The notes below the pieces were generated by a model. That model made no database searches and was not told where the DNA came from. It saw only the letters and a program-made list of their open reading frames with translations. Below are positions 40,797 through 49,950 of a stretch of 64,000 bases of DNA, piece after piece. Location: contig JACDQD010000011.1 of NCBI GenBank assembly GCA_019843655.1, positions 9,032,604 through 9,096,603 of the forward strand, given 5' to 3'. Both the position numbers and the translations under genes were made by a program. Numbering within the stretch: the first letter of the stretch is position 1; every line of letters starts with the position of its first letter. The stretch comes from Lethocerus indicus (Eukaryota > Arthropoda > Insecta > Hemiptera > Belostomatidae).

Positions 40797-42339
40797 TCTC
40801 CATTATTCTATCAATCTTAGAGCCAGTTTTCGCCCCAGTCAACTTCCCGTTAGTATTAATTGTAAATAATCTTTGTCTTATCTTACAGTGTATTCTAAAC
40901 ATCATTTACCTCATCATGTAAATATGTCTGGTTTTTTAAATGACAATATGAGGTGCCTATTTTTTAGTACATTGCCAAAAAAATTCCAGTGAATTCTATT
41001 TTTGTATAGTATATTAAATGTTAGTGTATGCAAGTTTATCTGACTTTTAACCCAGAATTTTAATTTATAAACAATTTTTCGTGTCCTTTTATTCAGTAAA
41101 CATTGTTGACCTGTTAAAATGAGTAATATAAAATTCCCCTCTGTTCTTTAATATTGAGGAGATTGGCATATATTATATTTGCTTCTGTGATTTTCTAATT
41201 GTATATTTTGACAGTTAATTGAAACAGTTATTATAATTATTTCAGCCTGTTTTGTAAAATCTTTAATTGTTGTTCATTGTATTCCATAAAAAAAATATTC
41301 AAAATAGTTTTAATATTGAAATCAGACCTGTATTATAATTTCCAAAGAACTGATTTAAAAATAAAAATGTATATATAATTTATTTTGGAAATCAAACTTA
41401 AGGAATGCTTCCACCCTAATTCTTACATTGCCTCAACAATAATTTAGTCATTTAATTGTTAAAATTTTTAAAACTAATAAAATTTAATCAATAAGGTGTT
41501 GGACAAAAATAATGACCAGATATTTAATAGAAGTTTGTATATTCACTATGAATGGTTGTAAATGATATTATTCATCATATTTGTTGTCAATGTTCCTATT
41601 TTTAAAAAATAAATAAGCTTGTATTAAATAATTGTTTTTATTTCCTTTGTCAAACCATTTAGACTGAATTGTACTTCCTTGGTAAGTTTCATTGCCCGTA
41701 AGCAGTGCATACAGTCACAATTGTGGAAACAGTCGAATGAAATTTTGGTTGTTCACTTTCCATATAGGAAGTTATTTCCCCTTGAACAAAATAATAATTT
41801 ATTTATCAGATCTTAACTTCAAGTCAATACACAATATTGGAATTCAGTAAAAATTAATGTTTGTTGTAATCTAAAATTCAATTGTTAATCCACGAATAAT
41901 TTCGGTTTTCATTTGGCCTTTTGTAGATTAAAACACCACACCAAATTAATCAAACTTTCTGTTATAGAAACTGCCAGTTAAAAAATTGAATCTTATTAAT
42001 TTTATTTATTGTATTAATATATTTTGAGTTTTATGTTGTTTACAATATTTCAATGTGTGGTTACAAATATCTTTTCCAAAAGATTGGCTGAAAGCAGACG
42101 TGAAAATATTAGTTATTTTAATTAAGTTATATTCACACTTGGGTGTTTTTATTTTGTTATTAATCAATCTATCAATTCATAAGTTGATTGGCTATAAAGA
42201 AGTTTAATATTTAAAATATTGTGAAACATATTTCAAAGTCAAAGTCTCATTCTTTATTTTTATGATCGCAATGAGTTGAGTTGGGCAGAGAATATTTTTT
42301 GTAGGTACAGAAACAAAAAAAAGAGCTAACAGTTATTCA
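40797..42339. other. mad2 3' UTR and intergenic DNA
   Basis: AT-rich with no recognisable gene. A plus-strand AATAAA that could end mad2 lies near 41477, with others near 41608. The RpL18A end is marked by its poly(A) signal at 42340-42345. Confidence 0.5.
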
Positions 42340-42345
42340 TTTATT
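42340..42345 (-). terminator. Poly(A) signal of RpL18A
   Basis: The minus strand reads AATAAA about 37 bases after the RpL18A stop codon, which fits the very short 3' UTRs of ribosomal protein genes. Overlapping TTTATT strings to 42357 on the plus strand are alternatives. Confidence 0.6.
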
Positions 42346-42381
42346 ATAAATTTTATTATTAAATGCCCACAAAGAGACATT

Positions 42382-43332
42382 TTACAAGAAGTAAGTCCTC
42401 GGTTTTCTGACCGAGAATTTCGGCATCCTGTTCTTCTGTTGTACACGCTTGGGCAGAGGGAACCTTATGTGTGAATCGTGGAACTGCTTCACAGCAGGTC
42501 TTCTGCAGTTAGCAGCCTTTACAACTTCAACTTTGATGATCTGAAAAAATAATCATAAAAATTAGAAAAAAGAACAAGGAAAATGTAATTTTAAAACTTG
42601 TCAGAAATAAACAAATTATTCATATCTAATATCAAATGAAAGACTAATGTAGGTGGGGAATATAAAAAACACATGATGAACACATTTTGTCAGAATTTCT
42701 CCTAGTAATTATGAATAATTTCATATATAAGTAAGTGGTCTTTATTTATTTCTTGTGTTTTTAATATTAAAGAATATCATTCTGAATTTCAAATTGTTTG
42801 ATGATACTGCAGATTATTTGTACGGCTATGACCAGTTCAATTTTTTATCTTGAAACTCATTTAAAAACAAACCTGAATGGAATGGGCTCTGGCACGATGA
42901 CGAGCACCCATATCTCTGTAACACTGAGTGACAGCTCCTCCAACGGTTAAATCCCTGTATTCACGGTACATGTTGTGGGTACCGGACCTAGAATCATAGC
43001 GCAGCCAAATACCAAAGTTCTTGATTTTCAATGGTGATTTCTCAGGTATCTGCAAAAAACAAAATGGTTTGCGCTCTTTTGAAATTAAATAATAAAATAA
43101 ACGCTTCCTGACTAATTAATAAGAAAGTCTATATTGTCTAAGGCCTCAAAATATTTTAATTTCTTATGATTATGGCAACAGTAGGTTGTATTTTCAACTA
43201 ACCATTTAAAGGTGGTATAATGAGTCAAATGTTGGAAATGTTGCCTGAATCACTCCACTATTGTCTTTCAAGTTTGTATTACATCATAAAATGCAACACT
43301 GTTTATACAGAGAAGAGAGTTACATAGTTCAG

Positions 43333-43414
<82 letters not shown>

Positions 43415-44513
43415 GCCACTTTGGATGAGCCACAAGTACTGATCAATAAATTTCTGATATATACACATGTGTATTTATAAACAGACAGAATTAAAAAAAA
43501 AACAATAAATTTTTTCTTCTCTTTATTTATATACTGCAAGTGTGCCTTGGCCTATATGCATTGAACTATAACTAAAACCGTGTTATTATTATTTAATAAG
43601 GTACCTGTTTTAGAGATACAATTTCACCAGTGGTTTTCTTGAACTTCTTAAGTTGGCGCAGGAAATACCAGAATCTTGATTTTGCCACAATATTGTCAGG
43701 GGCAAATATCCTCATCTTGTAGAGAGGAGTAACCTTTTCCTTTTCGGTTGGTAGTTTACGTCCAATGATCTCATATTCTTTCAACTATAAAATGAAATAT
43801 TATTGAGAATTACTCTTCATTCAATATAAAATTCAATACAGTAATTGTAAATACCTATATTCAGATTTATTAAGTTTAATACTAATTGAACTACATATTG
43901 GGCTAATTTACACCATTAAATAAATATGGTATTTAACATTTAAAATGTGATTAAATCTCATGATTTATATGAAAAATAAACACTTCACAATTAATTAGGG
44001 AATTCATCCATAGAGGTAACTTGAAATTTTAAAGTACAAACAATATATGATGGAATGTCATCATGAATAAATTTCCAATAATGATATTTTTATCAGTAGA
44101 AGAAGCATTCAGAACACAACGAAAATTAGATTATCTTAGGCTACTTTTCAACAAAAAAATTAACAAAAACTCTAAGCCGATAGAACAAAAATGTCCATGT
44201 GCCTACCATACTTCACGTAGAATTCGCTAACAGAAAACACGCTTTAAGTTTAGTTATTTGTATATATATTCGCATAATTGAATTAAATCGCTCGGGAACT
44301 GTTGTCTCGGGTAAAATTATCTGAACAATTTTAATACCGATTCTATGTACGACCAGCGAATAAGGTCGAAATTGAGGTTAGGCCACGAGGCCGGAATCTT
44401 GCATTTTACCATCACCGACAGATAGTATATACCCATACGGACTTTAAAATACCGTAACGAATGTTTTTTAATTAAAATATGAATGATAATCATACCTCTC
44501 CCTTTGCCTTCAT
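42382..44513 (-). CDS. RpL18A: Ribosomal protein L18A (eL20)
   Basis: Four exons (44513-44496, 43784-43605, 43049-42873, 42540-42382) join in frame to 177 residues; human RPL18A has 176. It is a 60S subunit protein. Seen: the start [72 protein letters not shown], and the end [11 protein letters not shown]. The first exon codes for six residues only. A pyrimidine tract at 44554-44562 is a good candidate for a 5' TOP start. Intron 2 holds a long TA/TG microsatellite. No snoRNA could be supported in the introns. Confidence 0.98.
43334..43413. repeat. Compound (TA)n(TG)n microsatellite
   Basis: About 48 bases of TA dinucleotides followed directly by about 30 bases of TG, in RpL18A intron 2. Such TA/TG junctions are prone to slippage and can adopt non-B DNA. 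Confidence 0.95.
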
Positions 44514-44553
44514 TTTCAATAGTTAAATACAACACGCTACAGTAACCAAAACT

Positions 44554-44562
44554 AAAAAGAAG
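44554..44562 (-). promoter_or_regulatory. Candidate 5' TOP tract of RpL18A
   Basis: The minus strand reads CTTCTTTTT about 41 bases upstream of the start codon. Ribosomal protein mRNAs typically begin with C followed by 4-15 pyrimidines, so transcription probably starts here. This is motif and position only. Confidence 0.5.
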
Positions 44563-45532
44563 CCGTTCACGAAATGGAAGTTTAACACGAGCAGAGTACC
44601 CAACATGAAACTAAAAATTTCCCCTTCTCACTTACTTAACTAATATTTATATATACATAGTTACACTAATTATAATTATCTGTATAACTTATTTTGTAAT
44701 TAAAGACCTTTACTAATTAAAGTTTTATAACATTCGGTGTTGGTTGAATTTTTGTTATATTCATTTGTATTATTATTATTATAGCGTATATTATAGTATA
44801 CAATCTTTTGTAGATGCATTTCACTTTGGAATAAAAAATTTAGGGAATGGTTATAACATGTGCTAGTATTTTTTTGGTTTTAAAAAAATTAAAGAGTGCT
44901 TCAACAGCAAGTCAGCGCTATTTTAATAATGGAAAAAAAATTGCACGAGTGCTGACAGAATTGAGAATATTAAACTGTTATATTATAAGTCACACTGTAG
45001 TAGAAAAAACACATTTATTTTTAATTATCTCCATTTCCTTAAAAACAGTAATCTCATAGAATGAAGCACTTGTCGATGAACAGAATTATAGAATTTACGT
45101 AATGAAAATGGTTTCATTTATAAATCAAGTTAATGATGTATCATCAATAATTATTTGCATTTATAACAATTACATAGGAAACATTTGGACAACGGGTTTA
45201 TAATGGGGCTTAAACCTACCTTATTTAATTACCCGCTTGTAATAAATGTAAAAACTGACGAACGTATGTTTAAGATAAAAGTCTTGTGCAATTTTCGACA
45301 TCAGGGGAAGGGTACAAAATATTTGACCCGACCTATATGACTTAACATTTATGACATGGGATCGGTTATTGTAGCAATTTGAAATAAACGCAGACAGTGT
45401 GGAGTAAGCGATTTACTTGGGGACAGGACACAAATTGAGTGATAGGCGCTTACCGCGAGAGGTCGCCTCGTACGTTCATCGGTGAAAGAGTTAAGCTGAG
45501 CCAGTAGGCTCCGGTTTAAGAGAAGTTTCGGG
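44563..45532. other. Intergenic region, no gene seen
   Basis: AT-rich DNA upstream of RpL18A. Composition shifts sharply to GC-rich from about 45440, where the retrotransposon-type ORF region begins. Open frames here are short and unsupported. Confidence 0.5.
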
Positions 45533-46180
45533 ATGGAGGACGCGACCACCCCCAACGGTACCCTGGCCGGTGACACGGAACACCGGAGCGACGACCTGGC
45601 GGCCACCAGGGGACGGCCGATCCCAAAGTGCCAAGAGCAGACCGTACCGGAGAACGAGAGCCAGAAGTACCTCGACCTGATCAGAGCACTGCAGGAGCGT
45701 CTGGACGAAGTCGAACAGTACAACAGGTCGAACATCCTCGAGATCCAGGGGGTGCCCAGGCAACCGGGCGAGGACGTACTCCTATTGGTCAAGAAGCTCG
45801 GCTACGCCCTGGGCTACGAAATACGGGACGAGATGATCGACAACTGCCATAGGACGGGGGCCAAGTGTCCGACGGGCCCGGATAACAGCGCCATCATCGT
45901 CAAATTCGTCAGGAAACTGGACAAGGAGGCGTTGCTCCAGAGGAGACGCTCCAAGAGGGACTTCTCGACCCGGCACTTAGGACTACCGGGAGACGGACCG
46001 ATCTACCTGAATGAGAGTTTCTGTCCGAGAAAGAGGCGGCTGTTCGCTGTCGTCAGGCAGATGAAGTCCGACCTCGGCTATAAGTACCTTTGGGTCAGAG
46101 GCAGCCAGATCTACGTCAGGAAACACGAAAGGTCTCCCGCCATCGTGCTCAAGACTCTAGAGGATCTCAAAAATCTGTAA
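45533..46180 (+). CDS. Intronless ORF1-type protein with coiled coil and FP-like C-terminal domain
   Basis: A single 215-codon frame, GC-rich (roughly 60%) amid AT-rich DNA. Residues about 45-65 form a short coiled-coil-like helix (LDLIRALQERLDEVEQYN). Next comes NILEIQGVP, then DNCHRTG, AIIVKFVRKLDKEALLQRR, IYLNESFCPRKRRLF and YKYLWVRGSQIYVRK. This order matches the domain called 'baculovirus FP protein, C-terminal', which in insects is common in ORF1 proteins of non-LTR retrotransposons. No reverse transcriptase follows. It is either a stranded retrotransposon ORF1 or a domesticated copy; the frame is intact. A poly(A) signal lies at 47086-47091, and a tandem repeat begins over its last codons. 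Confidence 0.7.
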   Translation: MEDATTPNGTLAGDTEHRSDDLAATRGRPIPKCQEQTVPENESQKYLDLIRALQERLDEVEQYNRSNILEIQGVPRQPGEDVLLLVKKLGYALGYEIRDEMIDNCHRTGAKCPTGPDNSAIIVKFVRKLDKEALLQRRRSKRDFSTRHLGLPGDGPIYLNESFCPRKRRLFAVVRQMKSDLGYKYLWVRGSQIYVRKHERSPAIVLKTLEDLKNL

Positions 46181-46906
46181 TTTTAGCGTTTTCGGAGGAA
46201 ACATATTTATTTATGCGACTTTGAGTTTCGTGAAAACGTTTTAAAGTCGAGCAGTCGTGTTCGAGAAGAAATTTTTTTGTTATTTTCGCGAATCGTACTT
46301 AAATTTTGAGTTAAATACAGGATGAAAGATATCCCGAGTTCTGAAGTAAATGTGAACGCCGTTCGGAAAATTGAGTGTCGAGTTTTACGAATTTTGGACT
46401 GACTACCGAACAACAGTTGGGAAAATTGTTTTCCCAGGGAAAATACTCTGGAGGATCTAAAAACCGGGCAATTGTTTAAGCGTTCCCAGTACGGTAGTGT
46501 TCGGAAGGAACGTCTTTATTTATTGGATAAACGAAAACAAGTTCGGTTTTTGAGAAGGAAGTTTTTATTTTTTTTCGCGAATCGTACTTAAATTTTGAGT
46601 TAAATACCGGTTGAAACATACGCCGAAATTTTGGTAATCTGTAGGTTTCAACTCTTTTCGGGAGCTTTTCTTTTCCAGAGAGACGTGCACAAACGCTCTG
46701 CGGGCCAACCCGAAAAGCGAATGTCGGAGACATAAAAGATTCTAGTTTTCGGAAGTCCTAGAAAAATGTTCTAAGGAACCAGCTAAATTGTAAGCTTTCC
46801 GATTATCGGAAGAAACACGCGAAATAAATCATTTCAACATCGAGCGGCCGAATTTTAAGAAGTTAGTTTTTCATTTTTTTCAGGTTAAATACAGGGTGAT
46901 TATCGA
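46157..46906 (+). repeat. Tandem repeat of about 290 bases, 2.5 copies, downstream of the ORF1-type gene
   Basis: Copy 1 starts at 46157 inside the last codons of the ORF (CTAGAGGATCT), copy 2 at 46446 (CTGGAGGATCT), and a partial copy 3 near 46788. Copies 1 and 2 share a perfect 34-base core at about 46285-46318 and 46575-46608 (it includes CGCGAATCGTACTTAAAT). The repeat unit thus spans the stop codon and the 3' UTR. Confidence 0.85.
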
Positions 46907-47085
46907 AGGTGTATAATTTTATCGATAACTATATTTTGTTAATTTGTTCGAATACGGTTGATTTTAATTTGCTATCGAGAAATAAGATTTCATTGACGTT
47001 GTATAACTTAATAATTACTATATACGTGGAATGCGTTTTATTTATTTCGAATAAATGAGAAGTTAAATGTTTAATTTTTGTAAAA

Positions 47086-47091
47086 AATAAA
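47086..47091 (+). terminator. Candidate poly(A) signal after the ORF1-type gene
   Basis: AATAAA about 900 bases after the stop codon and past the tandem repeat. Earlier AATAAA strings at about 46823 and 47053 are alternatives. The composition returns to AT-rich background shortly after. Confidence 0.35.
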
Positions 47092-47119
47092 GTTTTCCTG
47101 AACTAAGTGTCTGTTCTTT

Positions 47120-48830
47120 TATGAATGTTTAATACATTTTTATCATGTGTTGTAGCCTGGAACCTAATTCAAAGTTTTGTTTAATGTAACATCCTTTGGA
47201 TACTAAAACAAAATATTCCGATAGAGATTCTCTACTTATAGATGTACATTTAGCAAAAAAAAATATAAACAGCAATAAAAAAAGTGACCTTTTATTAGAA
47301 AAAATAAAAAACCTGAAAAAATTGTTATAAAAACCGTGCCTTTAAAAGGGCGTATAAATCTTACTTAGTATCTGATCCATCGTTAAATCCTTAAAGGTTA
47401 ATATAAACATCGCCTGTCCCTTAATACGGTTCCAAACACAAAAGCGTTCCAAATAAGAGCTAATATTTCAGAAGCGACCTTCATATTTTCCGTATGTTCT
47501 ATATTAACCATTTTTAATTTTCTGACTGACGCACGCAACGTCCGTTTGGCAAAGCCAAAGGAATAGATAAATGTCATTATTTTATGCATGCCTTGGAATT
47601 CTTCAACAGAAAGGAACTGCAAATAAGTTGAACCCTTGGTATTTACGATCTTGTATACAAACTAGGTAGTCGGGAATTATCAGTGGGGAATCTACAGTGT
47701 ATAATATCCCATTTCTTATACAGGATTTGCTTGAATTCTCAACAACTAGATGATTTGAAGTTACTTTTTCGGTCTTCTAACCCCTTTATTTTTTTACGTT
47801 TTCAATTGATTTTAACATATTCATGCGTAAAAAGCGACAGGAAAGATATAAATCGGGCTAATTATAATTATATTGGAATTTCACTTTTTTCACTTTGTTG
47901 GATGGCCACAACAATGTTATCTTATGTTCTTTCTGTATAAAGCTTACTCTAATTATTATATGCATCTAAATAACCCGAATTGACCTATTCATTTAGGAAT
48001 TGTCGATATTTTCGCACTAGTATTTGTTCCTTTGTGCTGCATTTTATTTTACTATCTTGTACATTGTTTTCTTACCTTCGCAAATAGTTCACACTCTTCT
48101 TCACATCTTCTATTCATTCATAGCCTGCTCCCTTGTTAGTCGTGTTACTGTATTGCGGTCATTAATACCGGTGATAATTAAAAATATTAATGTTAATATT
48201 AAAGCAAATGTTGACATGAAGAACTGCCAAACATTCCATTGTGCCAAGCTTCAATATTAAACTTGGGATTATATAGCAGGCGACTTGAAACTCCGCTCAT
48301 CCAGGAAGTCACCAAAAAATAGACCAAATAAAAAGTTCCATCAAATAGTAAAAAAAATTAAAAAATAACATCGACAGTAAATAACATGACCGTCATGAGT
48401 GGCAGAGAAAATAGTAACGTGAGGATTCGACATTTGGCAGAGTATTACTGGAAGGCATAATTCTACAGCCTGTTTCGAGGAAGTAAAGCTAAACAAAATT
48501 CAAGCACGAAAATTTATCTTGTTATTAAAACAATATACCTCATTTACAGTGACTTCTGGTTAAATGTTTCTCATTAAAACCAATTAAACGCTGTCAAATT
48601 CAAATTAATTGTGAAGTTGAAATTTGGTTTATTCAACTGGTGAATCCAATCAGTTTTATCATTTATACGTTATATCCCGCCAAATCTTTCCATACAAAGA
48701 ATTCGCTTCGAGATTTCATTTTTCCTCAGAGCCAAAAATTAGTCAGATAAAGTTTTAATTTGCCTTTGCAACTGATGATAAATGTTTTTCTTCTTTTTAC
48801 CCTCTTTTAAAAACTAGTAGTATCCGGATT
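47120..48830. other. Intergenic DNA, no gene seen
   Basis: AT-rich, with short open frames on both strands (for example 47398-47622 minus and 47683-47940 plus). None has a recognisable domain or convincing splice sites. Confidence 0.5.
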
Positions 48831-48838
48831 TGACGTCA
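48831..48838. promoter_or_regulatory. CRE-type palindrome upstream of Dcr-2
   Basis: TGACGTCA, a perfect CREB/ATF-type site, followed about 20 bases later by a half site CACGTCA. The patch is GC-richer and lies about 300 bases before the likely noncoding first exon of Dcr-2. Function is inferred. Confidence 0.35.
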
Positions 48839-49133
48839 CGTCGCATGTTCACGTCACAAATGAGTGATGACTTTGAAGTGCATTCGGTTGCAGTTAGCGG
48901 TCTGTTTTCTCCTATTGTATTGAAACTTTGGTTTCTACCTTGGACCGTCGAATATCACTCGCATAGAAGGAATTCTGTGTCCTTTTTGCCATCTACAGAT
49001 TTTTCTTCAGCTTAAAACTTAATCGGAAAAGTGACGGCAACAAATATCGCACTTTTTCCGGGTTTAAATGCTCCTGTTGCAGATTCGGCAGGTTGTGTAG
49101 ACGACCTCTCATTCGGACGTAATACCATAACAG

Positions 49134-49896
49134 GTAGGTCTTTTAATAATCAATATTGCACTCGTGGATTAATTCGTGTGTCAATTTATTCCATATTTGA
49201 TTTGTAAAGCCTATAGAAAATAATCACTGACCAGTGATGTTGGCTTAGGTTATGAAATCTATCCGACTCGTTGCTGAATTGTATTAAATAATTGCTGGTA
49301 GATTTATAACCTTTAAACATTCCTTTGGGGATACAAATCCCCAGATAGTTGTCTAGTGTCTTACAACTTTATTATTGCTAATATAATTTATGTTTACCTA
49401 ACTAAGAAATTCACTGCATTTGCTATACAGAAGTAAATGATGGAATGTTAAGTTCAATTTTGTTACTGTATTAAATTAAACTGGTACAATTAAGCAACCA
49501 GATGTGGATTTTCACTGCGTAACATTCAACTTTTATGCTGCTCGCCAGTTTGGTCGTATGCCGGGTTGATTTCAGCTTTTCACGATCATCAATAGCATTG
49601 AGGAATGCTACTGTAAAAACTGTCACAGTAATAGGATAAGTCACTACGGCTGATATTTGTAAGCCCCTCACTATATTGCTGGCGGTGGTTGTGTGAAGCT
49701 TCTGATACAAATAGATGAGATTAGATACAAATTGCGGTGATTTTCTGGTTTCATTTATAATAAATTTTAGGTTTTTTCAGTGAATGTTATATATATAATT
49801 AACATACAGTGAATAAATATGCAGTTAATAATAACATTTCAGTGAACATTATATGTATTATCAATGTTGGAATAGTTGACAGTAACTCTGTTTCAG
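49134..49896 (+). other. Probable intron in the Dcr-2 5' UTR
   Basis: A strong donor (CAG/GTAGGT) ends a likely noncoding exon at 49133, and a good acceptor (CTGTTTCAG) ends at 49896, 54 bases before the start codon. A minus-strand open frame of 79 codons (49471-49710), described in the findings, lies inside. The splice pair is predicted only. Confidence 0.45.
49471..49710 (-). other. Coding-like small ORF with one hydrophobic segment, unassigned
   Basis: A 79-codon frame on the strand opposite Dcr-2, inside its predicted 5' UTR intron. It has a hydrophobic stretch of about 20 residues (ISAVVTYPITVTVFTVAFLN) after a short basic start, and is GC-richer than the flanks. This would fit a small single-pass membrane protein, but I recognise no family, and chance cannot be ruled out. 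Confidence 0.2.
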
Positions 49897-49908
49897 TGTG
49901 TTACTTTC

Positions 49909-49950
49909 ATGACATTGAATATTTAAACAACAATGTATTTAAAGGTATAA
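49909..49950 (+). promoter_or_regulatory. Two tiny uORFs abutting the Dcr-2 start codon
   Basis: Between the predicted acceptor and the start codon lie two ATG-initiated frames, each of five codons plus a stop: 49909-49926 and 49933-49950. The second ends in TAA exactly where the main ATG begins (49951). If the exon starts at 49897, every ribosome scanning for Dcr-2 must pass both. Confidence 0.55.

Noticed and set aside
44050..44130. Possible box C/D snoRNA in RpL18A intron 1
   Set aside because: A minus-strand C-box-like ATGATGA is present, but no D box (CTGA) with terminal stem follows at the right distance.
45349..45792. Minus-strand ORFs opposite the ORF1-type gene
   Set aside because: They are shadows of a GC-rich coding region, with serine- and arginine-rich antisense composition and no domain.
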